Of a DNA stretch of 64,000 nucleotides, positions 1 through 8,497 are shown piece after piece. The notes under the pieces are model-generated. The model did not search any database. It saw only the letters and a list, made by a program, of their open reading frames with translations, and was not told where the DNA came from. The position numbers were made by a program, and so were the translations under genes. How positions within the stretch are numbered: the stretch's first letter is position 1; each line of letters opens with the position of its first letter. The stretch is taken from contig NC_015276.1 of assembly GCF_000192865.1 (NCBI RefSeq), positions 2,170,001-2,234,000 of the forward strand, given 5' to 3'. The DNA comes from Marinomonas mediterranea MMB-1. GTDB lineage: Bacteria > Pseudomonadota > Gammaproteobacteria > Pseudomonadales > Marinomonadaceae.

Positions 1-591
1 GGAAAAGTAGAGGCCTTAAGAATTAGCTTTGAAAATCTATTTGATGCGCCAACTAAGATTTGGGACATTGCACGAGCGGTGCCGGGACAAAATCGTATAA
101 GTGACTGGACTCGAACCCACGGTAATTTGTTTCAAGCTATTCAGATGGAAAAGACAATGATCGGTCTATTGCTGACTCTAATTGTTGCAGTTGCTGCGTT
201 TAATATTGTATCGACACTAGTAATGGTCGTGACGGACAAGCAAAGTGACATAGCCATTCTGCGTACTATGGGTTTAACATCTGGGCAAATAATGCAAGTG
301 TTTGTGGTTCAGGGGGTCTTTATAGGTTGCTTGGGAACCGTGATTGGATTGGTTCTGGGGGTTGCTGCCGCTTTGAATGTTAGTGGTGTGATTGCATGGG
401 TCGAAGGGCTAATGGGTACCAAATTTTTAAATAGCGATGTTTATTTTATCAACTACCTACCATCAGAACTTCAGTGGAGCGACGTGCAGCTAATAGTTGG
501 AGCTGCCTTTATTATGACTGTCGTAGCCACTCTTTATCCAGCTTGGCGTGCATCTAAAGTTGAACCTGCGGAGGCATTGCGTTATGAATAA
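1..591 (+). CDS. Lipoprotein-releasing ABC transporter permease LolC/LolE, C-terminal part
   Basis: Partial gene, open at the left edge; the frame is open from base 1, so 196 codons of the C-terminus are visible. The product would be an inner-membrane permease of the LolCDE complex, which extracts outer-membrane lipoproteins for LolA. The fragment has the FtsX-type C-terminal domain with three hydrophobic segments (roughly fragment residues 51-75, 95-125 and 165-185) and ends in the family's LYPAWRASKVEPAEALRYE-type tail. The gene overlaps lolD by 8 bases, which supports the complex assignment. The N-terminus is missing, so LolC, LolE and the fused-role LolF type cannot be separated. Confidence 0.9.
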   Translation, partial: GKVEALRISFENLFDAPTKIWDIARAVPGQNRISDWTRTHGNLFQAIQMEKTMIGLLLTLIVAVAAFNIVSTLVMVVTDKQSDIAILRTMGLTSGQIMQVFVVQGVFIGCLGTVIGLVLGVAAALNVSGVIAWVEGLMGTKFLNSDVYFINYLPSELQWSDVQLIVGAAFIMTVVATLYPAWRASKVEPAEALRYE

Positions 592-1264
592 TGCGGTATT
601 GGAATGTGCTAACTTGTCTAAAACTTATCTTGATGGCAAGAGAGAGGTTGATGTACTTCAGGGGATTAATTTTTCGATAGAATCTGGTCAAGCTTTTGCC
701 ATCGTGGGTTCTTCTGGTTCAGGGAAGACAACGTTATTGAATTTATTAGCTGGCTTAGATTCACCTACTGACGGTGAAGTGCGCATTGAGGGTACCTCCT
801 GGTATTCATTAAAAGACGCTAAACGTTCGAAATTACGCAATACTTCAATGGGTTTTGTCTATCAATTCCATCATTTGTTACCAGAGTTCAGTGCGCTTGA
901 GAACGTTATGATGCCGTTGAATATTAGCGGTATGAAGTCTTCTTTAGCAAGGGATAAAGCGCTAGAGGTAATAGGACGCGTTGGATTGGCAGATAGATCT
1001 GGTCATCGCCCGGGTCAGTTATCCGGCGGAGAAAGGCAGCGTATTGCCATTGCGAGAGCGTTGGTTACGCAGCCCGCGTGCGTTCTTATGGATGAGCCTA
1101 CTGGCAACTTGGATGAAACGACATCGAAAGAAATTCAGGCCCTTATTGGGGAGCTAAAAGAGGAGTTGGGGATGGCTTTTATTGTGGTGACCCATGATGA
1201 GCGAATGTTGAGTTGGATGGATGGTGCATATCGACTATCAAATGGCGAATTGAATGAAATTTGA
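584..1264 (+). CDS. lolD: Lipoprotein-releasing system ATP-binding protein LolD
   Basis: ATPase of the LolCDE lipoprotein export complex at the inner membrane, 226 aa, the usual size. The ATG at 584 is chosen over an upstream in-frame ATG at 548 because GGAGG lies at 570-574 with good spacing and the protein then begins in family style. Walker A is GSSGSGKT at residues 42-49; the ABC signature LSGGERQR, Walker B VLMDEPTGNLD and the H-loop THDE are all intact. It overlaps the upstream permease stop by 8 bases, so the two are translationally coupled. A hairpin terminator follows. Confidence 0.95.
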   Translation: MNNAVLECANLSKTYLDGKREVDVLQGINFSIESGQAFAIVGSSGSGKTTLLNLLAGLDSPTDGEVRIEGTSWYSLKDAKRSKLRNTSMGFVYQFHHLLPEFSALENVMMPLNISGMKSSLARDKALEVIGRVGLADRSGHRPGQLSGGERQRIAIARALVTQPACVLMDEPTGNLDETTSKEIQALIGELKEELGMAFIVVTHDERMLSWMDGAYRLSNGELNEI

Positions 1265-1301
1265 TATAGAGTCTTTGATTGGATAAAAAGGCTGAGTAAA
1301 T

Positions 1302-1327
1302 AAAAAGAGAGCGGATGCTCTCTTTTT
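1302..1327. terminator. Bidirectional intrinsic terminator between lolD and the DUF2062 gene
   Basis: An 11-bp perfect inverted repeat (1302-1312 and 1317-1327) with a 4-base loop has A-run and T-run flanks, so it can stop transcription from both convergent genes. Confidence 0.85.
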
Positions 1328-1354
1328 ATTTTGTCTGGTTTTCTTGGACTAGGC

Positions 1355-1876
1355 CTACGATTTCTTTTTTCTGTTTTGCTTTCTATTTTTCCATCGCTTG
1401 ATAACGTGCATTCGCCATAATACGAGTACTGCGATATAGGACAAAAGTCCGACAACCATGCCGACAATGACCGACCCAGTGTAAAGTGGTAGCCATATGT
1501 GTTCGATCTTTGCCCAAATCCATTCAACGGATAGGTGGAAGTCTCGATCACTGTCGTCTCCAACGAACAGACTGCCAATTAGGTAATTGAAATAAAACAC
1601 AAACGGCATTGTGATTGGGTTTGTGATCCAAACCATTGCGATGGATAAAGGAATATTTGCGCGTAGCGGTATGGCAAGAAGAGCAGCTGCTAACATTTGC
1701 AGGGGCATCGGAATAGCCGCCCAGAATAGTCCATTCCAGCATGCTTTTGCTATGGATTTTCTGTTCATATGCCAGAGGTCAGGCTCGTAGACTTTGGAGC
1801 CTAGGATCTTTAACGCTTTGTTTTCGCGTAATTTTTCGGGGCGTGGGATGTATTTTTGTAAAAAGCGCTTTGGCAT
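1355..1876 (-). CDS. DUF2062 family membrane protein
   Basis: A 173-aa membrane protein of unknown function. The central hydrophobic part (about residues 50-105) carries the family's small-residue-rich AIPMPLQ and the WITNPITMPFVFYFNY-like stretch; a second membrane segment lies near residues 130-155, and the tail is strongly basic (KRWKNRKQNRKKK). It sits convergent to lolD and divergent from comEC, the usual neighbourhood for this family in gammaproteobacteria. Family membership is clear; the function is unknown and none is inferred. Confidence 0.8.
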   Translation of the reverse strand: MPKRFLQKYIPRPEKLRENKALKILGSKVYEPDLWHMNRKSIAKACWNGLFWAAIPMPLQMLAAALLAIPLRANIPLSIAMVWITNPITMPFVFYFNYLIGSLFVGDDSDRDFHLSVEWIWAKIEHIWLPLYTGSVIVGMVVGLLSYIAVLVLWRMHVIKRWKNRKQNRKKKS

Positions 1877-1923
1877 AATAGACGTGTAAAACGTTTAGCA
1901 ATATTCAGGATAAGGAGGTCCGT

Positions 1924-3816
1924 TTGCTAATCATTAACCTTATAGTGTTAGTGAGTGGAATTTTAGTGCCACATAATCTAATTGGGCTGTATTCTACTTG
2001 TATCATCTTGCTATGTCTCTATCTAATCGGCACATATAGATATCTGTGGGTAATATTCGTTTTTTTATTGATGTTGCTCCTGTCTTTCCACAATACGTAC
2101 TCTTTAAAGCAAGACTTTGAAGGCGATCCGCTTGATTCTATTCAAATCAGTGTGGCAGAGAATTGTTACTATGATGAGACTGGTCGTATGTATGGGGTGA
2201 ACGTTCTTTTGGTGGATAAGCGTACTCGTCAAAAACACGTGTATTCCAAATGCTCCAACATGGCTGTTTCTCCTGCTTTAACCGACACGATTAACGACGA
2301 TGTTTTAGGTGTTTCGATAGATCAGCAGTATTGGGCTGATGCGTTTGGAGGCTATTATCAAAGATTAGCTTTTCAGCATGGCAGTGGCGCAGCTTTTGTC
2401 GTTGACTCGCGTGAATCAGGTGTTTTTACAACGCATTTGTCGCTTACCTCAAAGGTGAATGTTGAGGCATATCGCTATTTTGAGCGATATGCCTCATGGC
2501 GAGTTAGTCAGGCGTTAGTGTTCGGTGAAAAATCCCTACTTTCTCAATATGATGTATGGGTGATTCGAGAGCTTGGTCTTTCACATCTCTTTGTTGTATC
2601 TGGTATGCATGTTGGGTTTGTCGTATTTTTAGGGTGGTGGTTGTCGGTTGTGATATGGCACTGCTTACCGAAGTTTGTTTTACGCTATATAACAGATATT
2701 CTCGTTTTGAGGGTCTGTGTATGTTCCGCACTCGCTTTCTATTACGGTAATCTTGTTGGGTGGGGAGACCCTGTAAAGAGATCAGTGCTGATGGCATTGC
2801 TTTACTTTGCTGTGCGAATTATGGGGGCGCGGGTTGGAAGTTCTGTCGTTCTAGTTGTTTCCATGATTGTTATGCTGATATTTGCGCCTTTTCAATTGGT
2901 TGCTCCGGGTTTTTGGCTGTCGTATGGAATGGTGTTTGTGCTAATAGCAATTTCGTCTGCTTCGTCGCGCTCGAGGGTCTTGAGCGCCCAGTACATGTTG
3001 TCGTTATGTTCGTTGGTCCTAGTCTTTGGGTGGCAAGCCAATATAAATGCGCTGATGCCAGTCGTTAACATAATAATGTTGCCTATCGTTGGCCTATTCT
3101 GGTTTCCTGTATCTGTTGTAGCGAGCTTTTTTTGGGGTGCTTTTGATTGTGATTTGTATTTGCTGGTCGATCCAATTTTTAGTTGGCTAATTTGGTTGCT
3201 AGAGAGTGTCGCGTTAAACGGTGTTTCTATGGGTGTGATCTTATCTGGACTAGCGTTAAAGAAATTACTGCTAGTGCTCGTCGCTCTGTGCTGCCTTGTC
3301 TTTTATTCGCTTAGGCGAATCGTCTTGTTTCAGCTTTTCTTGCTGTTATTGATGTTTACGCCAAACTACCAAGAATACGTCCATGAAGGTGTTGTGCTGT
3401 ATAATAAGTATGGCGATCTATATGAAAAAATGGGGGATCAAATGTATCCGATGGCCCTTCAATATGATCAAGCAATTTCTAAGCTGGAGGGTCTGAACTC
3501 CAATCAACAGCAATATAGTTCAACATTAGGTATTCTCATTGACCAACGGCTTTTTTCTATAGAGGATATATTTTCAAGTGACGCGGATTGGCTAGTTGCG
3601 ACGGGCCCATTAAAAGAGAATATATCCAAAACGTTGTCAGCGTTGAAGGTGAATGTATTGGAGGTTCCAGTTAATGAAAGGCTCTACTTTAGCTCTGATA
3701 GTGAGCAAACGTCGATAAGATCAAGCTCTTGTTCAGAAATAAATTTTATATTGAAATCATTGTATTGTATGCGTGTTGCTGAACTGAATAGTGTGTTAAA
3801 TTTGGAGCGTCTGTAA
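1924..3816 (+). CDS. comEC: ComEC/Rec2-type DNA uptake channel, lacking a recognisable metallo-beta-lactamase motif
   Basis: Inner-membrane channel protein family that moves transforming single-stranded DNA into the cytoplasm. The start is TTG at 1924, supported by AAGGAGG at 1912-1918. N-terminal membrane segments and a DUF4131-like soluble part (about residues 65-185) are followed by the Competence domain with the hallmark SHLFVVSGMHVG near residue 220 and many membrane helices up to about residue 480. At 630 aa it is shorter than the usual 700-800. The C-terminal 150 residues contain no HxHxDH metal site, so the nuclease-like domain present in most ComEC proteins is degenerate or lost. It lies just upstream of exbB. 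Confidence 0.85.
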   Translation: MLIINLIVLVSGILVPHNLIGLYSTCIILLCLYLIGTYRYLWVIFVFLLMLLLSFHNTYSLKQDFEGDPLDSIQISVAENCYYDETGRMYGVNVLLVDKRTRQKHVYSKCSNMAVSPALTDTINDDVLGVSIDQQYWADAFGGYYQRLAFQHGSGAAFVVDSRESGVFTTHLSLTSKVNVEAYRYFERYASWRVSQALVFGEKSLLSQYDVWVIRELGLSHLFVVSGMHVGFVVFLGWWLSVVIWHCLPKFVLRYITDILVLRVCVCSALAFYYGNLVGWGDPVKRSVLMALLYFAVRIMGARVGSSVVLVVSMIVMLIFAPFQLVAPGFWLSYGMVFVLIAISSASSRSRVLSAQYMLSLCSLVLVFGWQANINALMPVVNIIMLPIVGLFWFPVSVVASFFWGAFDCDLYLLVDPIFSWLIWLLESVALNGVSMGVILSGLALKKLLLVLVALCCLVFYSLRRIVLFQLFLLLLMFTPNYQEYVHEGVVLYNKYGDLYEKMGDQMYPMALQYDQAISKLEGLNSNQQQYSSTLGILIDQRLFSIEDIFSSDADWLVATGPLKENISKTLSALKVNVLEVPVNERLYFSSDSEQTSIRSSSCSEINFILKSLYCMRVAELNSVLNLERL

Positions 3817-3827
3817 TAGGAGGTGTT

Positions 3828-4442
3828 GTGCTGGAGTTTATTCAAACAGGTGGTGTGTTTATGTGGCCTTTATTGGGCTGCTCAATTTTAACACTGGCCA
3901 TTGTGATAGAGCGATTTTGGACTTTGCGTCGTTCAAGAGTCGTGCCGAAAAATCAACTGTCGGAAGTTATGGCTCGTTTAAGAGAAGATCGCATGAGCTT
4001 GGAATATATCCGAAATATGCAGCAACACACCGGATTGAGCTCTATTTTGGCTGCTGGACTGCTGAGTTCTAAGCATGGTCGGCGTGTTATGAAAGACTCA
4101 GTTCAAGATGCTGCTTCTCATGTCATACATGAGTTAGAAAGGTTCATGAGTACGCTTGGAACAATCGCGGCAATTTCTCCTTTATTAGGTTTGTTAGGAA
4201 CCGTTGTTGGCATGATTAAAGTCTTTTCTGTGTTGATGGAAGAGGGAGCTGGAAATACGTCTTTGTTAGCTGGCGGGATTTCTGAAGCCTTGTTGACGAC
4301 CGCCGCTGGATTGGGTATTGCTATTCCTGCCATCATATTTCACCGATTTTTTAGCCGGAAAATAGATGAACTTGTTGTTTCCATGGAGCAACAGTCGTCC
4401 AAACTGATCGACGCACTTCAAGGCGATCGAGATTCGAATTAA
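3828..4442 (+). CDS. exbB: ExbB/TolQ-family proton channel subunit
   Basis: Inner-membrane protein of the MotA/TolQ/ExbB family, 204 aa, which with ExbD converts proton motive force into work at the outer membrane through TonB. The GTG at 3828 is preceded by AGGAGG at 3818-3823, 11 bases after comEC. One N-terminal membrane helix (about residues 8-28) is followed by a cytoplasmic stretch and two helices near residues 107-135 and 150-175, with the conserved ISPLLGLLGTVVGMI and ISEALLTTAAGLGIAIPA segments. exbD follows directly. No tonB is nearby, so a Tol-like or another partner is possible. Confidence 0.9.
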   Translation: MLEFIQTGGVFMWPLLGCSILTLAIVIERFWTLRRSRVVPKNQLSEVMARLREDRMSLEYIRNMQQHTGLSSILAAGLLSSKHGRRVMKDSVQDAASHVIHELERFMSTLGTIAAISPLLGLLGTVVGMIKVFSVLMEEGAGNTSLLAGGISEALLTTAAGLGIAIPAIIFHRFFSRKIDELVVSMEQQSSKLIDALQGDRDSN

Positions 4443-4467
4443 AGAGAATCTGAACTAGAGGCTCCCA

Positions 4468-4890
4468 ATGAAATTTCGTCGCCAAAAAATCGAGGACGTA
4501 CAAATAAACCTAACACCTCTTATTGATGTGGTGTTTCTTCTGTTAATCTTTTTTATGGTGAGTACAACGTTTAAACAAAGTACGGAACTCACTATCGATC
4601 TACCGAGTGCGTCGAGTGACGCTCCTTCGTTAAATGCTCAAGATCCTATTGAAATTACTATTACCTCTGACGGGCAGTATGTCATTAATGGACAGACACT
4701 TGTAAATGAACAGGTATCTACATTGGTTCAAGGTATAAAAGAGACCGCGAACGAAAAAACAGATGATATGCCGCTGGTTATTACGGCAGATGCTCAAGCG
4801 CCTTATGAGCTCGTACTACGAGTATACGACGCAGCGTCTCAACTAGGAATTTATAAGATTGCACATACTGCGGAAAGAGAAGAGCAGTGA
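4468..4890 (+). CDS. exbD: ExbD/TolR-family energy-transducing protein
   Basis: A 140-aa single-span inner-membrane protein that partners ExbB. The N-terminus has the family's basic lead and the helix INLTPLIDVVFLLLIFFMV (about residues 14-33), including the key Asp; the rest is a periplasmic domain with a TolR-like fold ending in VYDAASQLGI. The stop overlaps the lpxK GTG by 4 bases (GTGA), so exbB-exbD-lpxK is a coupled unit. exbBD next to lpxK is a common arrangement in Pseudomonas-like genomes. Confidence 0.92.
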   Translation: MKFRRQKIEDVQINLTPLIDVVFLLLIFFMVSTTFKQSTELTIDLPSASSDAPSLNAQDPIEITITSDGQYVINGQTLVNEQVSTLVQGIKETANEKTDDMPLVITADAQAPYELVLRVYDAASQLGIYKIAHTAEREEQ

Positions 4891-5918
4891 GTTTGGAAAA
4901 AAAAATTACTGATTCATGGTATAGAAAGAAAATCGGTGTTACTTGGTTGTTTGCACCTCTGTTACCTATCGTTAAATATATTACTTATAGAAAGCGCACT
5001 GATTTTGTTAATAAGAAGGGAGTATATCGATCCTCTCTGCCTGTCATCGTCGTCGGAAATATTACTGTCGGCGGAACAGGTAAGTCACCGATGGTCGTTG
5101 CATTGTGTCAGCTACTTAAAGAAAAGGGCTTTTCTCCTGCCATCGTGTCGAGAGGTCATGGAGGAAACAATGAGCGGCCAGCTTTAGTAACCGAGAAATC
5201 CTCGGCGCAAGAGGTGGGCGACGAACCAGTTATGCTGGCTAAACGCACTGGTGTTCCCGTTTGTGTATGTAAGCGCCGTATAGAGGCTGTGAAGCTCTTG
5301 GAGTCTACGTCTGATGTCGATGTTATTGTTAGTGATGATGGGATGCAGCACTATAGTCTAGATCGTGACATCGAAATAGCGATGATTGATGCTTCGCGAG
5401 GGGTTGGTAATGGCTTTTTACTCCCTGTTGGTCCGCTAAGAGAAAGCGTTGATCGACTTAATTATGTCGATTTTATTTTTAGCGTTGGGCGTCCTACCTT
5501 TAATATGGATTCGATTTTAAGCAGAGTGGATGTTTATCACGGTGAACTTAGTTTAACGGAGTTAAGGTCAGTCAAAGTTCCAACGAAAAAAATGTCATTG
5601 TCGCAATTAACGCAAGGAATGTGGCACGTTGTGGCAGGGATTGGAAATCCCAGTCGATTTTTGCAGACTCTAATCGAATCGGGCTTAAAAATGGACTCTA
5701 AATGCACTTGGTTTCCTGACCATCATCATTATAAGAAGGCGGACCTTCCTGATGATCGAGTAATCATGACGGAAAAAGATGCGGTAAAGTGTGCTTTTAT
5801 CGCTGACGAAGAAAGTGATTGGTGGTACATGCCTGTATCACTGGAGCTAACAGATCAATTTAAAACGGCGTTGCTTGGCCGTTTAAACAATGTTGTAAGA
5901 GAGAAAAGTAATGAATAA
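4887..5918 (+). CDS. lpxK: Tetraacyldisaccharide 4'-kinase LpxK
   Basis: Inner-membrane-associated kinase that phosphorylates the 4' position of the lipid A disaccharide precursor, the sixth step of lipid A synthesis; 343 aa. The start is the GTG that overlaps the exbD stop. An N-terminal hydrophobic segment (about residues 18-33) is followed by the modified P-loop GNITVGGTGKSP (G62-S67), SDDGMQHYSLDRD and the FPDHHHY segment near residue 275 seen in LpxK. Unlike the usual order, no kdsB follows: the next genes are ycaR and a tyrosine phosphatase. Confidence 0.95.
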   Translation: MSLEKKITDSWYRKKIGVTWLFAPLLPIVKYITYRKRTDFVNKKGVYRSSLPVIVVGNITVGGTGKSPMVVALCQLLKEKGFSPAIVSRGHGGNNERPALVTEKSSAQEVGDEPVMLAKRTGVPVCVCKRRIEAVKLLESTSDVDVIVSDDGMQHYSLDRDIEIAMIDASRGVGNGFLLPVGPLRESVDRLNYVDFIFSVGRPTFNMDSILSRVDVYHGELSLTELRSVKVPTKKMSLSQLTQGMWHVVAGIGNPSRFLQTLIESGLKMDSKCTWFPDHHHYKKADLPDDRVIMTEKDAVKCAFIADEESDWWYMPVSLELTDQFKTALLGRLNNVVREKSNE

Positions 5919-6105
5919 GGCCTTATTAGATATCTTGGTATGCCCTGTGACGAAAGCACCCTTGTCTTTAAATGCGGAAGGGACAGAGTTGATTAGCAAA
6001 GTAGGCGGTATGGCCTACCCAATTCGAGATGGTATTCCTGTCCTTTTGGAAACGGAAGCTCGCACCCTAACGAATGACGAGCGCTTAAATACAGAAGAGA
6101 AATAA
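5911..6105 (+). CDS. ycaR: YcaR/Trm112-like small protein (UPF0434)
   Basis: A 64-aa protein starting inside the last 8 bases of lpxK. It has the family pattern LLDILVCPVTKAPL followed by AYPIRDGIPVLLE. The family resembles the Trm112 zinc-ribbon fold, but this member keeps only one Cys of the metal site, as YcaR proteins normally do. Its role in bacteria is not settled; it is usually found between lpxK and kdsB, and kdsB is not present here. Confidence 0.9.
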   Translation: MNKALLDILVCPVTKAPLSLNAEGTELISKVGGMAYPIRDGIPVLLETEARTLTNDERLNTEEK

Positions 6106-6106
6106 G

Positions 6107-6568
6107 ATGAAGCTGCTAACTGTTTGCTTAGGAAATATTTGTCGATCTCCAGCAGCACAAGGGATTATTGAAAATTTTGCTCAAGAGCGTGGCATTAATG
6201 TGACCGTCGATTCTGCGGGTACAGCAGCTTATCATATAGGTAAATCGCCAGATAGACGGTCGATTAACGAGTTACGTAGCGTCGGGATCGATTTGTCACA
6301 GCAAAGAGCGAGGCAGGTCGTTGAAGCGGACTTCTATCAGTATGATTGGATTTTGGCTATGGATGCGTCAAATTTGCAAAATCTAAAAGTGATCATGCCT
6401 GATGATGCGTCGGCTCAGGTGGTTATGTTTGGTGAGTTCGCCGAGTATGTCAGGTTGGGCGAAGTTGAAGACCCGTATTATGGTGATGACTCTTCTTTTC
6501 ACTCAATGAGACTTCATTTAACTGAGATCGCAGAGTCATTTTTCGACTCTATTTATTCTGCAAGCTAA
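6107..6568 (+). CDS. Low-molecular-weight protein-tyrosine phosphatase
   Basis: A 153-aa cytoplasmic phosphatase of the Wzb/Etp/YfkJ class. The P-loop VCLGNICRSP starts at residue 6 (CX5R intact, C7 and R13), and the general-acid loop is EDPYYG near residue 125. Such enzymes often dephosphorylate tyrosine kinases or sugar-nucleotide enzymes of capsule synthesis, but no kinase or capsule cluster is present here. It begins 1 base after the ycaR stop, in the place normally held by kdsB, and is followed by murB after 5 bases. Confidence 0.9.
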   Translation: MKLLTVCLGNICRSPAAQGIIENFAQERGINVTVDSAGTAAYHIGKSPDRRSINELRSVGIDLSQQRARQVVEADFYQYDWILAMDASNLQNLKVIMPDDASAQVVMFGEFAEYVRLGEVEDPYYGDDSSFHSMRLHLTEIAESFFDSIYSAS

Positions 6569-6573
6569 GTAAT

Positions 6574-7587
6574 ATGCCCCATATTTATTCAAATATCAGT
6601 TTGAAACCCTATAACACCTTTGCTTTTGATTATGCCGCTGAGCGATTTGCCGTAGCTGATACGATAGACGCTCTGATTTTCTTAGTTCAGTTTGCAAAGA
6701 AAGAGTGTCTTGATGTCACGGTGATTGGCGGTGGAAGTAATCTGCTAATTCATGGAAATATAAAAGGTTTAGTTATTCTAAATCGAATCATGGGGCGAGA
6801 ATACTCTCAGAATGCTGCTGACGTCGACGTTGTCTTCGGGGCTGGAGAAGTGTGGGATGAGTGTGTTGAAGACAGTGTTTCACGCGGGTTTGGTGGAATA
6901 GAGAATCTTGGTTTAATTCCAGGGACCTGTGGTGCTGCTCCAGTGCAAAACATTGGTGCTTACGGCGTCGAAATTAAAGATGTTCTAATGAGTGTTGAGG
7001 CGCTCAATAGAGAATCTATGAAGATTGAAACAATAAATGCCTATCAGTGTGGCTTTGCTTATCGAGAAAGTCATTTTAAGAGAAAGTGGTCATCTAAGTA
7101 TATTATTACGCGTATCCATTTGAGACTGAGTTCTCTATCTGAACTAAAACTAGGTTATGGGGGGCTTGCTAAGGTGCTGTCTGAGTCTTCTGGTTTTGAC
7201 GATGTGTATCATAAGGTGTGTGATATTAGGCGTTCTAAATTACCTAACCCTGTTGATATCCCCAATTCTGGCAGTTTCTTTAAGAACCCTGTGGTCAGCG
7301 AGGCAACGAGAGAAAGGCTGGTGGCCGAATTTGAAGACTTGGTTAGCTTTAAAGTAGAAGGTGGCTGGAAGTTGGCAGCTGGCTGGTTGAACGAGAAGGC
7401 GGGGTGGAAAGGGGTTAAGGTGGGCAATGTTGGTGTTTATGAAAAACAAGCATTGGTTCTGGTTAATTTAGGTGATGAAAAAGCGACCGAGTTGCGTCGC
7501 CTAGAAAAAACAATTATTCAGTCTGTCCACGATATGTTTGGTGTGACATTGGAGCGCGAACCAGTACTTCTCGGTGATTCGCCATGA
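6574..7587 (+). CDS. murB: UDP-N-acetylenolpyruvoylglucosamine reductase MurB
   Basis: FAD enzyme that reduces UDP-GlcNAc-enolpyruvate to UDP-MurNAc, the second committed step of peptidoglycan synthesis; 337 aa, a type I MurB close to the E. coli length. FAD-binding signatures VIGGGSNLLI and GLIPGTCGAAPVQNIGAYG lie near residues 50 and 115; the catalytic region has YRESHFK, the proton-donor Ser is in PNSGSFFKNP, and the C-terminal Glu is in EREPVLLG. It overlaps murI by 4 bases (ATGA). Confidence 0.96.
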   Translation: MPHIYSNISLKPYNTFAFDYAAERFAVADTIDALIFLVQFAKKECLDVTVIGGGSNLLIHGNIKGLVILNRIMGREYSQNAADVDVVFGAGEVWDECVEDSVSRGFGGIENLGLIPGTCGAAPVQNIGAYGVEIKDVLMSVEALNRESMKIETINAYQCGFAYRESHFKRKWSSKYIITRIHLRLSSLSELKLGYGGLAKVLSESSGFDDVYHKVCDIRRSKLPNPVDIPNSGSFFKNPVVSEATRERLVAEFEDLVSFKVEGGWKLAAGWLNEKAGWKGVKVGNVGVYEKQALVLVNLGDEKATELRRLEKTIIQSVHDMFGVTLEREPVLLGDSP

Positions 7588-8414
7588 AATACAATGTCGC
7601 CATTATTGATTCAGGGTCAGGCGGACTGTCCGTATTGAATACCATTCGTCGACAATCGCCAGAGTTGAATCTGCATTATTACGCAGATAGCTGCTTCTCT
7701 CCTTATGGGGAAAAATCGTCAGAATTTTTAAAATCTAGATTGGTTCAGATTGGACGCTATTTGGAGGCTTTGTCTGAGCCTGTCCATGCGATTGTCTTAG
7801 CTTGTAATACGGCAACGGTTGAAGGGATTGACGCCTTAAGGCGCGCTGTATCAATTCCTGTGGTTGGGGTGGAGCCAGCGGTTAAGCCTGCGTTAGTTAA
7901 TCCGAATGTCAGTCGTGTTTCAGTATTGGCAACGCCTGTAACGATTGGCAGTAATCGTTTGCAGGCGCTAATATCTCTTTGGAAAAATGATAAGCAGGTT
8001 CAGTTGATTTCGAGTGCCGATTTAGCTCGGTTAATCGACAGTGCTGATTCTCGTTCTGAGAGTGCTTTATGCAAAGAGATTGAGCGTATATGCAGTGAAG
8101 TAACCGTATTTCGCCCTGATGTCTTGGTTCTTGCTTGTACTCACTACCCGCTGGTTAGAGATCGATTTGAGGGAAGCTTGCACGGCGTTGAAATTTTAGA
8201 GCCTAGTAGTAGTGTATCAAACCAGTTAATTAGACGCCTTGAGCAGGAAATATGCATTGATTGCATTTCTGATGAGGGTCTGCCGATAGGAGGCGTTACG
8301 CTTCACTCGTCAGGTGATGAAGGGGATTTAAAGTCTCTGCATAGGTGGTGCGACGATCAAAGCGCAGTGATGGGAAAGTGCCATTTAAACTTCCACACCA
8401 CTGTACTTTCTTAA
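7584..8414 (+). CDS. murI: Glutamate racemase MurI
   Basis: Makes D-glutamate for peptidoglycan by cofactor-independent racemisation; 276 aa. Family signatures are present: IIDSGSGGLSV at residues 7-17, YADSCFSPYG, the first catalytic Cys in ACNTAT and the second in ACTHYPL. The ATG overlaps the murB stop, coupling two steps of cell-wall precursor synthesis. It ends the + strand envelope block; the next gene is convergent and 73 bases away, with no strong terminator in between. Confidence 0.95.
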   Translation: MKYNVAIIDSGSGGLSVLNTIRRQSPELNLHYYADSCFSPYGEKSSEFLKSRLVQIGRYLEALSEPVHAIVLACNTATVEGIDALRRAVSIPVVGVEPAVKPALVNPNVSRVSVLATPVTIGSNRLQALISLWKNDKQVQLISSADLARLIDSADSRSESALCKEIERICSEVTVFRPDVLVLACTHYPLVRDRFEGSLHGVEILEPSSSVSNQLIRRLEQEICIDCISDEGLPIGGVTLHSSGDEGDLKSLHRWCDDQSAVMGKCHLNFHTTVLS

Positions 8415-8443
8415 GAGCCTCTAGGCTGTCTTCGGTCTACAGC

Positions 8444-8497
8444 GTTTCTTTCTATTCTTGTGTTTCTTTCTGTTCTCGTGTTTTTCTCTATCCTTGA
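8444..8497. repeat. Three degenerate 18-bp tandem repeats spanning the sulP stop codon
   Basis: Units lie at 8444-8461, 8462-8479 and 8480-8497. The first two differ at 2 of 18 positions and the third at 4 of 18 from the first. The sulP stop (complement of 8488-8490) falls inside the third unit, and the same position reads as a stop again in the first unit but as a Gln codon in the middle one. Confidence 0.8.

Noticed and set aside
1135..1578. 147-codon minus-strand frame across the lolD end and the terminator
   Set aside because: It runs through the lolD 3' end, a clear bidirectional terminator and the DUF2062 gene; no family resemblance.
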